Source: an uncultured bacterium (GTDB taxonomy: Bacteria > Patescibacteriota > Minisyncoccia > Moranbacterales > GWC2-37-73). Taken from it: 46,062 nt of DNA. The position numbers and the translations under genes are program-made. Position 1 is the stretch's first letter, and the number at the start of each line of letters is the position of its first letter. Location: contig CAIOVI010000016.1 in assembly GCA_903861715.1 (NCBI GenBank), forward strand, positions 1 through 46,062. The letters are read 5' to 3'. The notes under the pieces are model-generated. The model searched no databases, was not told the origin of the DNA, and saw nothing but the letters and a program-made list of their open reading frames with translations. Below are positions 8,417-15,415 of the stretch, piece by piece.

Positions 8417-8445
8417 ATGATAGCACTTTTGCAGTGTTTAGTCAA
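8417..8445 (-). promoter_or_regulatory. sigma70-type promoter for the small-protein operon
   Basis: Minus strand TTGACT (8440-8445), a 17-nt spacer and TATCAT (8417-8422). The start site would be near 8410, about 90 nt before the first ATG. Confidence 0.7.
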
Positions 8446-8451
8446 TATCAG

Positions 8452-8479
8452 AAAAAAGGCTTTCTAGAGCCTCTTTTTT
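8452..8479. terminator. bidirectional Rho-independent terminator
   Basis: AGGCT-ttctag-AGCCT flanked by A-runs and T-runs, so it can act in both directions. It insulates the small-protein operon promoter from transcription entering from the tRNA-Gln side. Confidence 0.65.
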
Positions 8480-8497
8480 GATTGAAAAGTGTTTTTT

Positions 8498-8636
8498 GAA
8501 GCGGTGGGATTTCCGCGTCGCCCTCGCTCCTTGTCCAGGGTCGCGCTGAATGCTCGCACACTCTCATTCATCGGCGTTTGCTGCGAATTTTCTGCTGAAA
8601 ATTTCTAGCTCACTTCGACCCGTTCGAATCCCTCTA
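8498..8636. other. structured intergenic element with tRNA T-arm-like end
   Basis: A GC-richer stretch with several internal stems: GCGG/CCGC near 8501-8516, a TGAATG/CATTCA hairpin, a GAATTTTC/GAAAATTTC hairpin and terminal GGGATT/AATCCC complementarity. The 3' end on the plus strand reads like a T-loop (CGTTCGAATCCC). It is too long and irregular for a tRNA, and its open frames look spurious. A shorter stretch near 33760-33780 shares the TTTTCTGCTGAAAA hairpin. Confidence 0.4.
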
Positions 8637-8644
8637 CATTTCCA

Positions 8645-8696
8645 ATACAAAAGAAAACAGGAAAATTTGAAAAAATGTTCCTGTTTTCTTTTGTAT
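8645..8696. terminator. strong hairpin terminator after tRNA-Gln
   Basis: Perfect 19-bp arms (8645-8663 and 8678-8696) around a 14-nt loop, immediately downstream of the tRNA-Gln 3' end on the minus strand. The arms are A-rich and T-rich, so it works as a bidirectional terminator. Confidence 0.7.
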
Positions 8697-8697
8697 G

Positions 8698-8768
8698 TTG
8701 GGAAGGAGGGATTCGAACCCCCGATGACGGGACCAGAACCCGTTGCCTTACCGCTTGGCTACTCCCCA
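8698..8768 (-). tRNA. tRNA-Gln (CUG)
   Basis: Minus strand cloverleaf: acceptor TGGGGAG/CTTCCCA, D-arm with GCCAAGCGGTAAGGC, anticodon stem ACGGG/CCCGT with loop TTCTGGT giving anticodon CUG, and T-arm GGGGGTTCGAATCCCTC. CCA is not encoded. It probably shares a transcript start region with the candidate small RNA just upstream. Confidence 0.93.
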
Positions 8769-8795
8769 GAAAATTTAGATTGCATTTATAAACAG

Positions 8796-8900
8796 AAAAA
8801 ATGGCCTGGGGAGCAATAATGGCAGGAAAAAAGACATCCTCCACTATTCTGTACCCAGGCTCTCATCAGTAAGCTATCTCTCAAATTGCAAGAGAAAGTT
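8796..8900 (-). ncRNA. candidate small RNA with its own promoter and terminator
   Basis: A good sigma70 promoter (8907-8935) fires on the minus strand into about 105 nt without a convincing ORF. The transcript would hold a small 5' hairpin (TCTC/GAGA). A long 3' stem follows: AGCCTGGG pairs with CCCAGGC, and within it AATAGTGG pairs with CCATTATT and AGGA with TCCT. The stem ends in ATTTTTT (8796-8801), so it reads as an intrinsic terminator. It could be a stand-alone sRNA or an attenuator ahead of tRNA-Gln. I see no 4.5S, 6S or tmRNA hallmarks. Confidence 0.5.
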
Positions 8901-8906
8901 AACTTC

Positions 8907-8935
8907 ATATTAGAGCAATAAAATAAAAAGGTCAA
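8907..8935 (-). promoter_or_regulatory. sigma70-type promoter upstream of candidate sRNA and tRNA-Gln
   Basis: Minus strand TTGACC (8930-8935), a 17-nt spacer and TAATAT (8907-8912). Confidence 0.7.
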
Positions 8936-8941
8936 TAAAAC

Positions 8942-8969
8942 AAAAATCCACCGACTCGGCGGATTTTTT
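8942..8969. terminator. Rho-independent terminator after ftsX
   Basis: Hairpin AATCC-x-CCG/CGG-x-GGATT with T-runs on both strands. It ends the prfB-ftsE-ftsX transcript on the minus strand, 37 nt after the ftsX stop. Confidence 0.75.
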
Positions 8970-9006
8970 GTATTCATACAAGATACAAAATACCAGCTAT
9001 TTTATA

Positions 9007-9924
9007 CTATATCTTGAGGTATCTCCTAATCGCAATGGCGGCGCTGATGGTTCCGAGAGCCACGCCAGAGATAAGCAGACCCAGCAGAATCACAAAGAAA
9101 TGACTGAGATAAAAATCCATAATGTCGCCCCCGGAAATACTGCCTTGGGTGATCGGCGCCAAAAATTTGGAAGTGGCCAGCAGGGCTAGCATCACCGTGA
9201 AAGCCGAAAACAAGCCGTAAAAAATTCCTTCAAAAATGAATGGCATTCGGATGTAGATATTAGAAGCTCCCACCAAGCGCATGATTTCAAATTCCTGCTT
9301 GTGAGCATACATAGTCAATCGAATCGCATTGAAAGTAATCAAGACTCCAATAAAAACAAACACAATGCCGAGCGTCAGACCAACTTGCTCAACAATTTTG
9401 ATGATTGTTATCAAGCGTCCAATGGCAGCTTTGTTCTCCTCATAGTCAATGCGACTGATGTCGCCAGCAAAAGATGAGCCGTTGATGGCTTTGACAATGA
9501 TGTCATATTGCTCGGCGCTTTTGGCTTTGATGACCAGGGCGGAAAGCAAGGGATTGTCGCCAATCTCATCCAAGGCTTGAGTGATGGAGGGATTGTTGTT
9601 GCCAAGTTTTTTGAATTGCTCCAAAGCTTTTTCCTTGGAAACAAAGTCAATGGATTTGATTTCCTGATAGCCAATCAATTTGCTTTTGATTTCTTGAATT
9701 TTGTCATCTGGAACATCTGAGTTGAAATAGAGGCTAACATTGATTTTGTCTTGCACATTTTTGAGCACAATATTTGAAGCAACGCCAATGATCATGGTTG
9801 AACTAATGATGTAGAGCGAAATAGCCAACACGCTGACTGTGGCAAAACTGAGCCAACCGTTGCGACGAAAATTGTCCCAGCCTTCCTTGAAAGTTCTTTT
9901 AATTTTTGTGATTCGAGTTCCCAT
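9007..9924 (-). CDS. ftsX: cell division protein FtsX
   Basis: A 305-residue inner-membrane permease-like protein that pairs with FtsE to control peptidoglycan hydrolases at the division site. It has the FtsX order: short cytoplasmic N-terminus (RRNGWLSFATVSVLAIS leads into TM1), an extracellular domain of about 110 residues, then three membrane helices. The cytoplasmic-loop motif QEFEIMRLVGASNIYIR is the typical FtsE-coupling region. Length is normal. It is the last gene of prfB-ftsE-ftsX, but here it is separated from ftsE by 256 nt holding an R1 repeat, whereas the two genes usually abut or overlap. Confidence 0.93.
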   Translation of the reverse strand: MGTRITKIKRTFKEGWDNFRRNGWLSFATVSVLAISLYIISSTMIIGVASNIVLKNVQDKINVSLYFNSDVPDDKIQEIKSKLIGYQEIKSIDFVSKEKALEQFKKLGNNNPSITQALDEIGDNPLLSALVIKAKSAEQYDIIVKAINGSSFAGDISRIDYEENKAAIGRLITIIKIVEQVGLTLGIVFVFIGVLITFNAIRLTMYAHKQEFEIMRLVGASNIYIRMPFIFEGIFYGLFSAFTVMLALLATSKFLAPITQGSISGGDIMDFYLSHFFVILLGLLISGVALGTISAAIAIRRYLKI

Positions 9925-10022
9925 AGCTATTTTATTTTTTACAAAGACTTAGTTTTTTATTGAATTGATGAAAGAAACCAGATCATGCGCAATTTATGGC
10001 TCCAACCAAGGACTATCTCTGA

Positions 10023-10140
10023 ATTTTTACGAGCTTGTTTGCTTTTTAGACCATTATGAGCGACAGCGAATTCTGAACGATTGGTCATAGCTCCTGACCA
10101 AGAGTGTGTCCTAAAAAGTAAACAAGTGAAGTAAAAATTA
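10023..10140 (+). repeat. R1 nested-hairpin repeat, copy B (between ftsX and ftsE)
   Basis: Same architecture as copy A. The outer arms contain ACGAGCTTGTTTGCTTTTTAG, paired with CTAAAAAGTAAACAAG and then an internal loop. The inner hairpin TTGGTCA/TGACCAA replaces the GGCC/GGCC of copies A and C, a compensatory change. GAGCGACAGCGA is conserved. Confidence 0.85.
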
Positions 10141-10180
10141 CTAACTTAGCTTCCTAACGCCCTAATTTAAGCATGACCCA

Positions 10181-10897
10181 TTAAACTGATTTATTATTAA
10201 CCTCTGCTTTCGGGGTGGTGCTGGAATATTTGCCTTTTTCATTGTCACGCACAATTTTTCCATCATCGATTTCAATCACCCGCTTGTTGAGTTTGTCGAC
10301 AATCACCTTGTTGTGAGTGGCCAGCAAAATTGTGGTGCCCAGACTGTTGATTTTCAAAAGCAGTTGCACAATTTCCCAAGTTGAGTTTGGATCAAGGTTG
10401 CCAGTTGGTTCATCCGCAATAATGACCACTGGATGATGCACCAAGGCCCGAGCCATGCAAACTCGCTGCTGTTCTCCTCCAGAAAGTTGCCGCGGATATT
10501 TTCCCATTTTGTTGCCCATCCCAACCAATTCCAAAATTTCTGGCACCCTTTGCGCAATGTCTTCATCTGTTTCGCCAGTCACTTCCAAAGCATAAGCCAC
10601 ATTTTCATAGGCGGTTTTTTGGGGCAATAATTTGAAATCTTGAAAAACCGTGCCCACATTGCGACGATAAAAAGGCAGATGTTTGCGATTAATGGAGTCC
10701 AAAGAGCGTTCATTGAAAGAAACCACTCCTGAAGTCGGTTGTTCTTCCGCATAAAGCAACTTGAGCAAAGTTGATTTGCCAGCTCCGCTATGACCCACAA
10801 TCGAGACAAATTCTCCCTGCTGAATTGTCAGGTTGATGTCTTCCAGGGCAACAAAATCGCCTGGATAAATTTTGGAAACATTTTCAAATCGTAACAT
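10181..10897 (-). CDS. ftsE: cell division ATP-binding protein FtsE
   Basis: A 238-residue ABC ATPase that binds FtsX at the division site. Walker A is GHSGAGKST (about 34-42), the signature is LSGGEQQR, Walker B is VVIIADEPTG, and the H-loop is LATHNK. FtsE-specific features include FQDFKLLPQKTAYENV and DPNSTWEI. The gene is intact and of normal length, with a short polar C-terminal extension. R1 repeats lie on both sides of it, which is unusual for this normally tight operon. Confidence 0.93.
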   Translation of the reverse strand: MLRFENVSKIYPGDFVALEDINLTIQQGEFVSIVGHSGAGKSTLLKLLYAEEQPTSGVVSFNERSLDSINRKHLPFYRRNVGTVFQDFKLLPQKTAYENVAYALEVTGETDEDIAQRVPEILELVGMGNKMGKYPRQLSGGEQQRVCMARALVHHPVVIIADEPTGNLDPNSTWEIVQLLLKINSLGTTILLATHNKVIVDKLNKRVIEIDDGKIVRDNEKGKYSSTTPKAEVNNKSV

Positions 10898-10953
10898 TTT
10901 TTTGTTTTACTTAAAAACTTTTTATATAAATTCAACACTAAACGTGTTTTAAA

Positions 10954-11070
10954 AATTTTTACGAGCTTATTTGCTTTTTAGACCACTGCGAGCGACAGCG
11001 AATTCTGAACGATTGGCCATTGTTTTCGGCCAAGAGTGTGTCCTAAAAAGTAAATAAGCTCGTAAAAATT
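10954..11070 (+). repeat. R1 nested-hairpin repeat, copy C (between ftsE and prfB)
   Basis: 28-nt outer arms (10954-10981 with 11043-11070) pair with a single G-U wobble. The inner TTGGCC/GGCCAA hairpin and GAGCGACAGCGA are conserved. It reads in the same plus-strand direction as copies A and B although the flanking genes are on the minus strand. Confidence 0.87.
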
Positions 11071-11126
11071 ACTAACTTTATTTCTGAAAGTCTACAACCA
11101 AACTTAACCTACTATTTCAGTATACA

Positions 11127-12225
11127 CTATTTTTCATTTGCGTGAAAGCGCAGATAGGCCTGGATAAATTCCTCCAAATCTCCGTCCAAAACTTTTTCAG
11201 CTTCACTGGTTTCAAACTTGGTACGATGATCTTTGACCATTTTGTATGGATGCACAACATAGGACCTGATTTGACTGCCCCACTCGGCACTTTTCTGCTC
11301 ACCTCGCAGTTTTTGTCTTTCAATTTCTTGATTTTCCAAAAACTTTTTGTGAATTCTGGCTTTCAAAACTTTCATGGCCTGCTGCCTGTTTTGAAGTTGT
11401 GAGCGCTCACTTTGACAAGTCACCACGATGCCAGTTGGGAGATGCGTGATGCGCACGGCGCTGTCTGTCGTGTTAACATGTTGACCACCAGCCCCAGAAG
11501 CTCTGTAGGTGTCAATCACCAAATCTTGAGGATTGATGACCACTTCAGCAATATCTTCAATAATCGGCAAAACCTCCACAATCGCAAAAGAAGTTTGGCG
11601 CAAATTGTCAGAATTAAACGGTGAAAGTCGCACCAGTCGATGCACCCCAGCCTCACTTTGCAAATAGCCATAGGCCCAAGCGCCAGCAATTTCTAGTGTC
11701 GCGCTTTTGATGCCAGCTTCGGCGCCTTTCGTTTGTTCAACTATGCTGGCTTTAAAATTGTTTTTTTCTGCCCATTTGAGATACATCCGCAGCAGTATTT
11801 CCGCCCAATCTTGTGCATCAACTCCGCCCGCCCCACTGCGAATAGCCAAGATGACGTCACTGCGATCATACTCCCCGCTGAGCAAGGTTTTGAATTCCAA
11901 AGCTTCAAATTCTTTTTGAATTTCCGTCAGCTGCTTTTCAACTTCCGCACGTTCTTGATTTTCAGGCGTTTCAAAAAGACCCACTAATTCAATCAACTCA
12001 GTAACTTTCTTTTCAAGTTTTTCAAAATCCTCCACTTCATTTTTGAGCGTTTCCAGTTCTTTGGAAATTTGTCCCGCCGTTTGCGGGTCATTCCAAAAAC
12101 CCTCCTTGGCGGTTTTTTTTGTCAATTCTGCTATTTTCTGTGTTTTTCTTTCTAATTCAAAGATAGTCCCGCAACAGCGGGAGCTTAGTTTTTATGACTT
12201 CAAGATTTTCTAAAATTTCTTTCAT
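11127..12225 (-). CDS. prfB: peptide chain release factor 2 (programmed +1 frameshift)
   Basis: RF2 recognises UAA and UGA stops and triggers peptide release. The main frame carries the stop-codon recognition tripeptide SPF (VRLSPFNSDN) and the catalytic GGQ (GAGGQHVN). The frame as usually called would begin at an unlikely TTG (12125). The real start is the ATG at 12225. It encodes 22 codons to CTT followed by an in-frame TGA (12157-12159), and a +1 shift there joins the downstream frame exactly. The joined N-terminus (MKEILENLEV...YL-ELERK) matches the RF2 family, giving about 365 residues. It heads the prfB-ftsE-ftsX cluster. The presence of RF2 supports UGA as a stop codon here. Confidence 0.92.
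12157..12162 (-). other. RF2 programmed +1 frameshift site
   Basis: On the minus strand CTT TGA, preceded by GCGGGACTAT. This is the conserved autoregulatory slip site: low RF2 lets the ribosome slip on CUU and read on. The upstream anti-SD-like purine stretch (GGGA) is weaker than the E. coli AGGGGG. Confidence 0.88.
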
Positions 12226-12231
12226 ATAAAC

Positions 12232-12340
12232 TAACAGATTAAAACGGATTAATTACGGATTTAATACTAATCACGAATAAAAAAATTTCCATTCACAATC
12301 CGTGATTTGTGAATATCCGTCAAAAATCCGTGCAAATTAG
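12232..12340. repeat. low-complexity 'atccgt/acggatt' intergenic repeats
   Basis: Imperfect repeats of ACGGATTA, AATCCGTG and ATCCGTCAAAAATCCGTG between prfB and the ZIP transporter. Related words occur at 44345-44394. No gene is seen. Confidence 0.55.
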
Positions 12341-12344
12341 TTAT

Positions 12345-13088
12345 CTACTCGAAAATGAGCAACCCATACATCACCCCGATGCCGGCCAGAATCAAGAGCA
12401 GCTGCAGCAGTGAATGGGAAATTTTGGTCGATTTATGCAGTTCTGGAATGATGTCGGCGCTGGCCACATAAATAAACCCGCCGGCCGCAAAGGGAATCAA
12501 AAAACGAGTTGCACTCGAAAAACTTTCGCCGACAATCAAAACCAACAAGGCTCCAAAAATCGCCACAATGCCAGCCAAAAAATTGTAAAGCAAAGCTTTG
12601 CGCTTGGAAAAACCGCCATAGAGCATCGAAGCAAAATCGCCAATCTCATGCGGAATCTCATGAAAAACAACCGCCAAGGTTGTGGCAATTCCAATTGGCA
12701 CGCTCACCAAGAAACTGGCCGCAATTATCATCCCATCAATAAAATTATGCACTCCGTCCCCAAGCATAATCACATAGGAAAAAGTTTCATTGTGCTCGTG
12801 GCAACTGATGTCATGGCAATGATGCCAATGAATGAATTTTTCCAAAACGAAAAAAGCCAGCATCCCACCCAGAATTGAAAAGGCAATCCCAACTCCCCCG
12901 CCATTTTTGTAAGCCTGCGGAATCAAATGCAAGAAAGCGTCGCCCAAAAGCGTCCCCCCGGCAAACGCCACCGCCCAAATCAGAAACTTTTTGATTTTTT
13001 CCTCCCCAAAAGGAAAAGCAATCAGACCCAAAAGCGAAAGAAGGCTGACGATGAAAACACTTGATAATGTGTAAATCCAAATGGTCAT
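12345..13088 (-). CDS. ZIP family divalent metal transporter
   Basis: A 247-residue integral membrane protein, probably importing Zn2+ or another divalent cation. It has about eight hydrophobic helices. The metal-pathway motifs are HNFIDG in helix IV and HEIPHEIGD in helix V, and a His-rich cytoplasmic loop (HWHHCHDISCHEH) follows helix III. I chose the ATG at 13088 (MTIWIYTL). The longer frame to 13181 would translate low-complexity intergenic repeat, so I reject it. No Shine-Dalgarno is apparent. Substrate specificity cannot be fixed from sequence. Confidence 0.88.
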   Translation of the reverse strand: MTIWIYTLSSVFIVSLLSLLGLIAFPFGEEKIKKFLIWAVAFAGGTLLGDAFLHLIPQAYKNGGGVGIAFSILGGMLAFFVLEKFIHWHHCHDISCHEHNETFSYVIMLGDGVHNFIDGMIIAASFLVSVPIGIATTLAVVFHEIPHEIGDFASMLYGGFSKRKALLYNFLAGIVAIFGALLVLIVGESFSSATRFLIPFAAGGFIYVASADIIPELHKSTKISHSLLQLLLILAGIGVMYGLLIFE

Positions 13089-13089
13089 A

Positions 13090-13262
13090 AAATGAAAAGA
13101 TAAAAAGATACAAACACCAAACAAAATTTTATAAAGATACAAACACCAAGATACAAACACCAAACAATTTTCAATAATCAAAACTCAAATATTCAAACCA
13201 TTTTTTGAATTTGGAACTTGAAATTTATTTGGTTATTGTATCTTGTATCTTGTTTCTTACTT
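13090..13262. repeat. low-complexity 'gatacaaacacc' intergenic repeat
   Basis: Several copies of GATACAAACACCAA, then inverted variants (TTGTATCTTGTATC) before the rubrerythrin stop. The same vocabulary (AAGATACAAGATACAA, ACACCAAAAACC) is found inside the hypF-like coding sequence at 37719-37793. Confidence 0.65.
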
Positions 13263-13292
13263 TATATTTCTTGTTTTTTGGTTATTCAAAAA

Positions 13293-13814
13293 CTATCCCA
13301 AATAATTTTTGATAAGTTCAATATGATCAAGCTCAACTTGATTCAATGCCGTAAACATGATCTTCACATGCGTTTCCACTGCTTCTTTAGCAAACTGAGC
13401 ATATAAGGCTGCGGCATGGTCTTCTAACTCGAGGGTTTTTTGAAAATTTTCCAAAACTGCGTCGCTGCAAAGTTCAGGTTTGACTTCAGGCATTGGAATT
13501 TGCAAAATCTTGGTGCAAATAATGGCGTGCTCCAATTCCACTTTGGCCAAACGCTTATACATTTTCATGATTTCATATGAATCAGTCTTGCCCGCCATGC
13601 AAAGATAAATTGCGTTGGCGTCAATTTCCAATTGCAAGGTTGCCTCCAAATTTTTCTTGGTCAAATCTGAAAGCTCTTCTTTCACCTCTGTCACCGGTTT
13701 GGCATCTTTGCCTTCCTTAATAAAAGCTTGCCTTGCGCCACAAAAAGGACAACTGGTTGGTTTTCCTTCGCCCAAATAGGCATCCCCACAAATTTCACAG
13801 ATATAAGTTTTCAT
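13293..13814 (-). CDS. rubrerythrin with N-terminal rubredoxin-like domain
   Basis: A 173-residue cytoplasmic non-haem iron protein, likely an NAD(P)H- or rubredoxin-linked peroxide reductase protecting an anaerobe. The N-terminus is a rubredoxin-type Cys4 site (CEICG near 6-9 and CPFCG near 22-25). The rest is a ferritin-like four-helix domain with EID, E-LEH and ELDH metal-ligand motifs. The domain order (rubredoxin first) is the reverse of classical rubrerythrin and resembles 'reverse rubrerythrins'. Start is a plain ATG at 13814. The presence of this enzyme fits oxygen-sensitive POR and hydrogenase nearby. Confidence 0.87.
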   Translation of the reverse strand: MKTYICEICGDAYLGEGKPTSCPFCGARQAFIKEGKDAKPVTEVKEELSDLTKKNLEATLQLEIDANAIYLCMAGKTDSYEIMKMYKRLAKVELEHAIICTKILQIPMPEVKPELCSDAVLENFQKTLELEDHAAALYAQFAKEAVETHVKIMFTALNQVELDHIELIKNYLG

Positions 13815-13815
13815 A

Positions 13816-13930
13816 TGGTTTCTACGAATTACGAATTAATACAAATATACGAAGCACCCACGAATCTACAAATCAGCTACCCGCCTACCGTCGAGGCAGG
13901 CAAATCTACAAGTTTACAGAAGATACATAA
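13816..13930. repeat. low-complexity 'acgaatta' repeat with inserted short palindrome
   Basis: Runs of ACGAATTACGAATTAATAC and CGAATCTACAAATC are interrupted at about 13881-13901 by GCCTACC-gtcga-GGCAGGC, a short GC-rich palindrome of the kind inserted in the neighbouring tRNA remnant. Confidence 0.55.
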
Positions 13931-13960
13931 TACCTTATACAAAATACTTACTACTAAACG

Positions 13961-14016
13961 GAGCCGTCCATCAGAATCCCTGCCTGCCGGTAGGCTGGGA
14001 ACTGATGACCTACGCG
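13961..14016 (-). pseudogene. partial tRNA-Thr 3' duplicate carrying a 20-nt palindromic insertion
   Basis: Positions 13961-13978 and 13999-14016 reproduce the last ~36 nt of the intact tRNA-Thr (14117-14152) exactly. Between them lies an inserted 20-mer (13979-13998, CCTGCCTGCCGGTAGGCTGG) that is itself palindromic. The duplicate lacks the 5' half, so it cannot make a tRNA. It may be a remnant att-type direct repeat. Confidence 0.75.
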
Positions 14017-14025
14017 TGGAGCCTG

Positions 14026-14099
14026 TCCGCCTTGGGCGGAAGTGCGCATGGAGCCGATGGCCGGAATCGTCAGCCCTAGACTGATCCGCCTTGGGCGGA
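14026..14099. repeat. two copies of short palindrome TCCGCCTTGGGCGGA in tRNA-like debris
   Basis: Identical 15-mers at 14026-14040 and 14085-14099. The intervening GGAGCCGATGGCCGGAATCG resembles the 3' end of another tRNA on the minus strand. Variants (TCCGCCCAGGGCGGA) recur at 32014-32028 and inside the hypF-like gene at 37449-37463. Confidence 0.7.
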
Positions 14100-14117
14100 A
14101 ACCGCTCCTCAATTTTG

Positions 14118-14190
14118 AGCCGTCCATCAGAATCGAACTGATGACCTACGCGTTACGAGTGCGTCGCTCTGCCAACTGAGCTAGGACGGC
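14118..14190 (-). tRNA. tRNA-Thr (CGU)
   Basis: Minus strand cloverleaf: acceptor GCCGTCC/GGACGGC, D-arm TAGCTCAGTTGGCAGAGC, anticodon loop CTCGTAA (CGU) and T-arm ATCAGTTCGATTCTGAT. The discriminator is U and CCA is not encoded. A hairpin CCCGC/GCGGG lies just upstream at 14203-14221. Confidence 0.92.
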
Positions 14191-14395
14191 TTTTCGGATG
14201 TCCCGCTTTCGCTATGCGGGTTCACGTAAGTGAATAACAGAATTTTAGCTAATTTGAGCCCTTTTGGCAAGCGTTGGAGTTGTATAATGTATAAAGCATG
14301 CGTTTGGTCAGTATAATGTATAAAGTATAATGCATGGAATGCATTTTTGAATTTACATGTCAATACATTATACATTCTACAAAATACATAATACT

Positions 14396-15295
14396 TTATA
14401 CTTTCTTTTGCAATTTTTCCCAGCTCACATTCACGTCATTTTGTATTTTTGCAATAACATCTTTGTTTGCATCCTTGAAGAGATGCTTGAAGCGTCCCTG
14501 GGTTTTTAAAAATTCTTCAATCGGTTTTGGCTCCTTTGCAATATTATTAATGATATATTTTCCATCTTCTATTTCATAAAGCGGCCAAAAATTGGTTTCG
14601 GTGGCAAGTTTTCCAACAGCCACATACTCAGAAGTTGGAAACTTCCAAATTTGGGTGCAAGGTTGCAAAACCAACAAAAAGGATGGGCCTGGAGTGTTTA
14701 AAGCTTTTTGGGCCTTACGTTTCAGGTCTGGCAGATAAGCCACATTAGCTTGGGCAAGATACTTGATGCCATGGGCTTTGACAATTTCCATCAAATCTTT
14801 GCGTTGCTGAGTTTTGCCAAATGACTGACTGCCAACTGGGGCAGTTTCAGTGTTGGCACCATATGGGGTTGCTCCACTACGCTGTCCGCCGGTATTCATA
14901 TAGCCTTCATTGTCATAGCAAACATACAAAAAATCATGTCCGCGTTCAAGTGCGCCCGAAAGAGCTTGCAGGCCAATGTCGTAAGTTCCGCCATCTCCAC
15001 CAAAGGCAACTATTTTAGCTTTCTTTTTTAGTTTCCCAGATTTTTCCAGAGCTTTCTGAGCCGCATCAATTCCAGCCGCCGTAGCTGCCGCGTTACCAAA
15101 AACGCTGTGGATATAGGGAACTTTCCAAGAAGTTGCAGGATAAATCGTGGTGGTTACTTCCAAGCAACCAGTCGCATTGGAAACAATCACTGGCTCATCC
15201 GTGGCGCCCAGCACTGTTCGCACAATCGCTGGAATTCCACACCCAGCGCAGGTTGCATGGCCAGAAGAGAATTTTTTTGTTAAGTCTTTATTCAT
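14396..15295 (-). CDS. porB: pyruvate:ferredoxin oxidoreductase beta subunit
   Basis: A 299-residue thiamine-diphosphate subunit of the four-subunit POR, which oxidises pyruvate to acetyl-CoA and CO2 with ferredoxin as acceptor. The N-terminal CAGCG plus two further cysteines (TGCLEV, QPCTQIW) supply a [4Fe-4S] cluster. The ThDP/Mg2+ motif is GGDGGTYDIG...NEGYMNTGGQRSG. Length is typical. It is the last gene of porG-porD-porA-porB, the usual order for the four-subunit enzyme. Pyruvate is the most likely substrate, but other 2-oxoacids cannot be excluded. Confidence 0.92.
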   Translation of the reverse strand: MNKDLTKKFSSGHATCAGCGIPAIVRTVLGATDEPVIVSNATGCLEVTTTIYPATSWKVPYIHSVFGNAAATAAGIDAAQKALEKSGKLKKKAKIVAFGGDGGTYDIGLQALSGALERGHDFLYVCYDNEGYMNTGGQRSGATPYGANTETAPVGSQSFGKTQQRKDLMEIVKAHGIKYLAQANVAYLPDLKRKAQKALNTPGPSFLLVLQPCTQIWKFPTSEYVAVGKLATETNFWPLYEIEDGKYIINNIAKEPKPIEEFLKTQGRFKHLFKDANKDVIAKIQNDVNVSWEKLQKKV

Positions 15296-15297
15296 AC

Positions 15298-15412
15298 AAT
15301 AGAAATTTTTAATTTTAAATTTTTAATTTTAAATCAATTTTAAATTTCAAAAATGATTAAATTTTAAAACATTTGGTCATTTAGATTTCATTTTAAATTT
15401 CAAATTCTAATG
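15298..15412. repeat. low-complexity 'aatttttaattttaaa' repeat between porB and porA
   Basis: AT-only words (TTTTTAATTTTAAAT, TTTAAATTTCAAA) occupy the whole gap. A second block of the same kind fills 16600-16745 between porA and porD. No coding potential is seen. Confidence 0.6.
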
Positions 15413-15415
15413 AAG

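Noticed and set aside
8550-8844. ORFs on both strands around tRNA-Gln
   Set aside because: They run through tRNA-Gln and structured DNA and have no family or start signal.
8796-8870. CTGATGA on the minus strand (8862-8868) as a second hammerhead
   Set aside because: The stem after CUGAUGA is followed by CAUUUUUU instead of GAAA, and there is no stem I hairpin or UH site before it.
8796-8900. 4.5S SRP RNA, 6S RNA or tmRNA for the candidate sRNA
   Set aside because: No GGAAG-type SRP loop, no 6S-like central bubble and size, and no tRNA-like domain or tag ORF.
13089-13181. N-terminal extension of the ZIP transporter
   Set aside because: It is encoded by 'gatacaaacacc' intergenic repeat; the conserved protein starts at the ATG at 13088.
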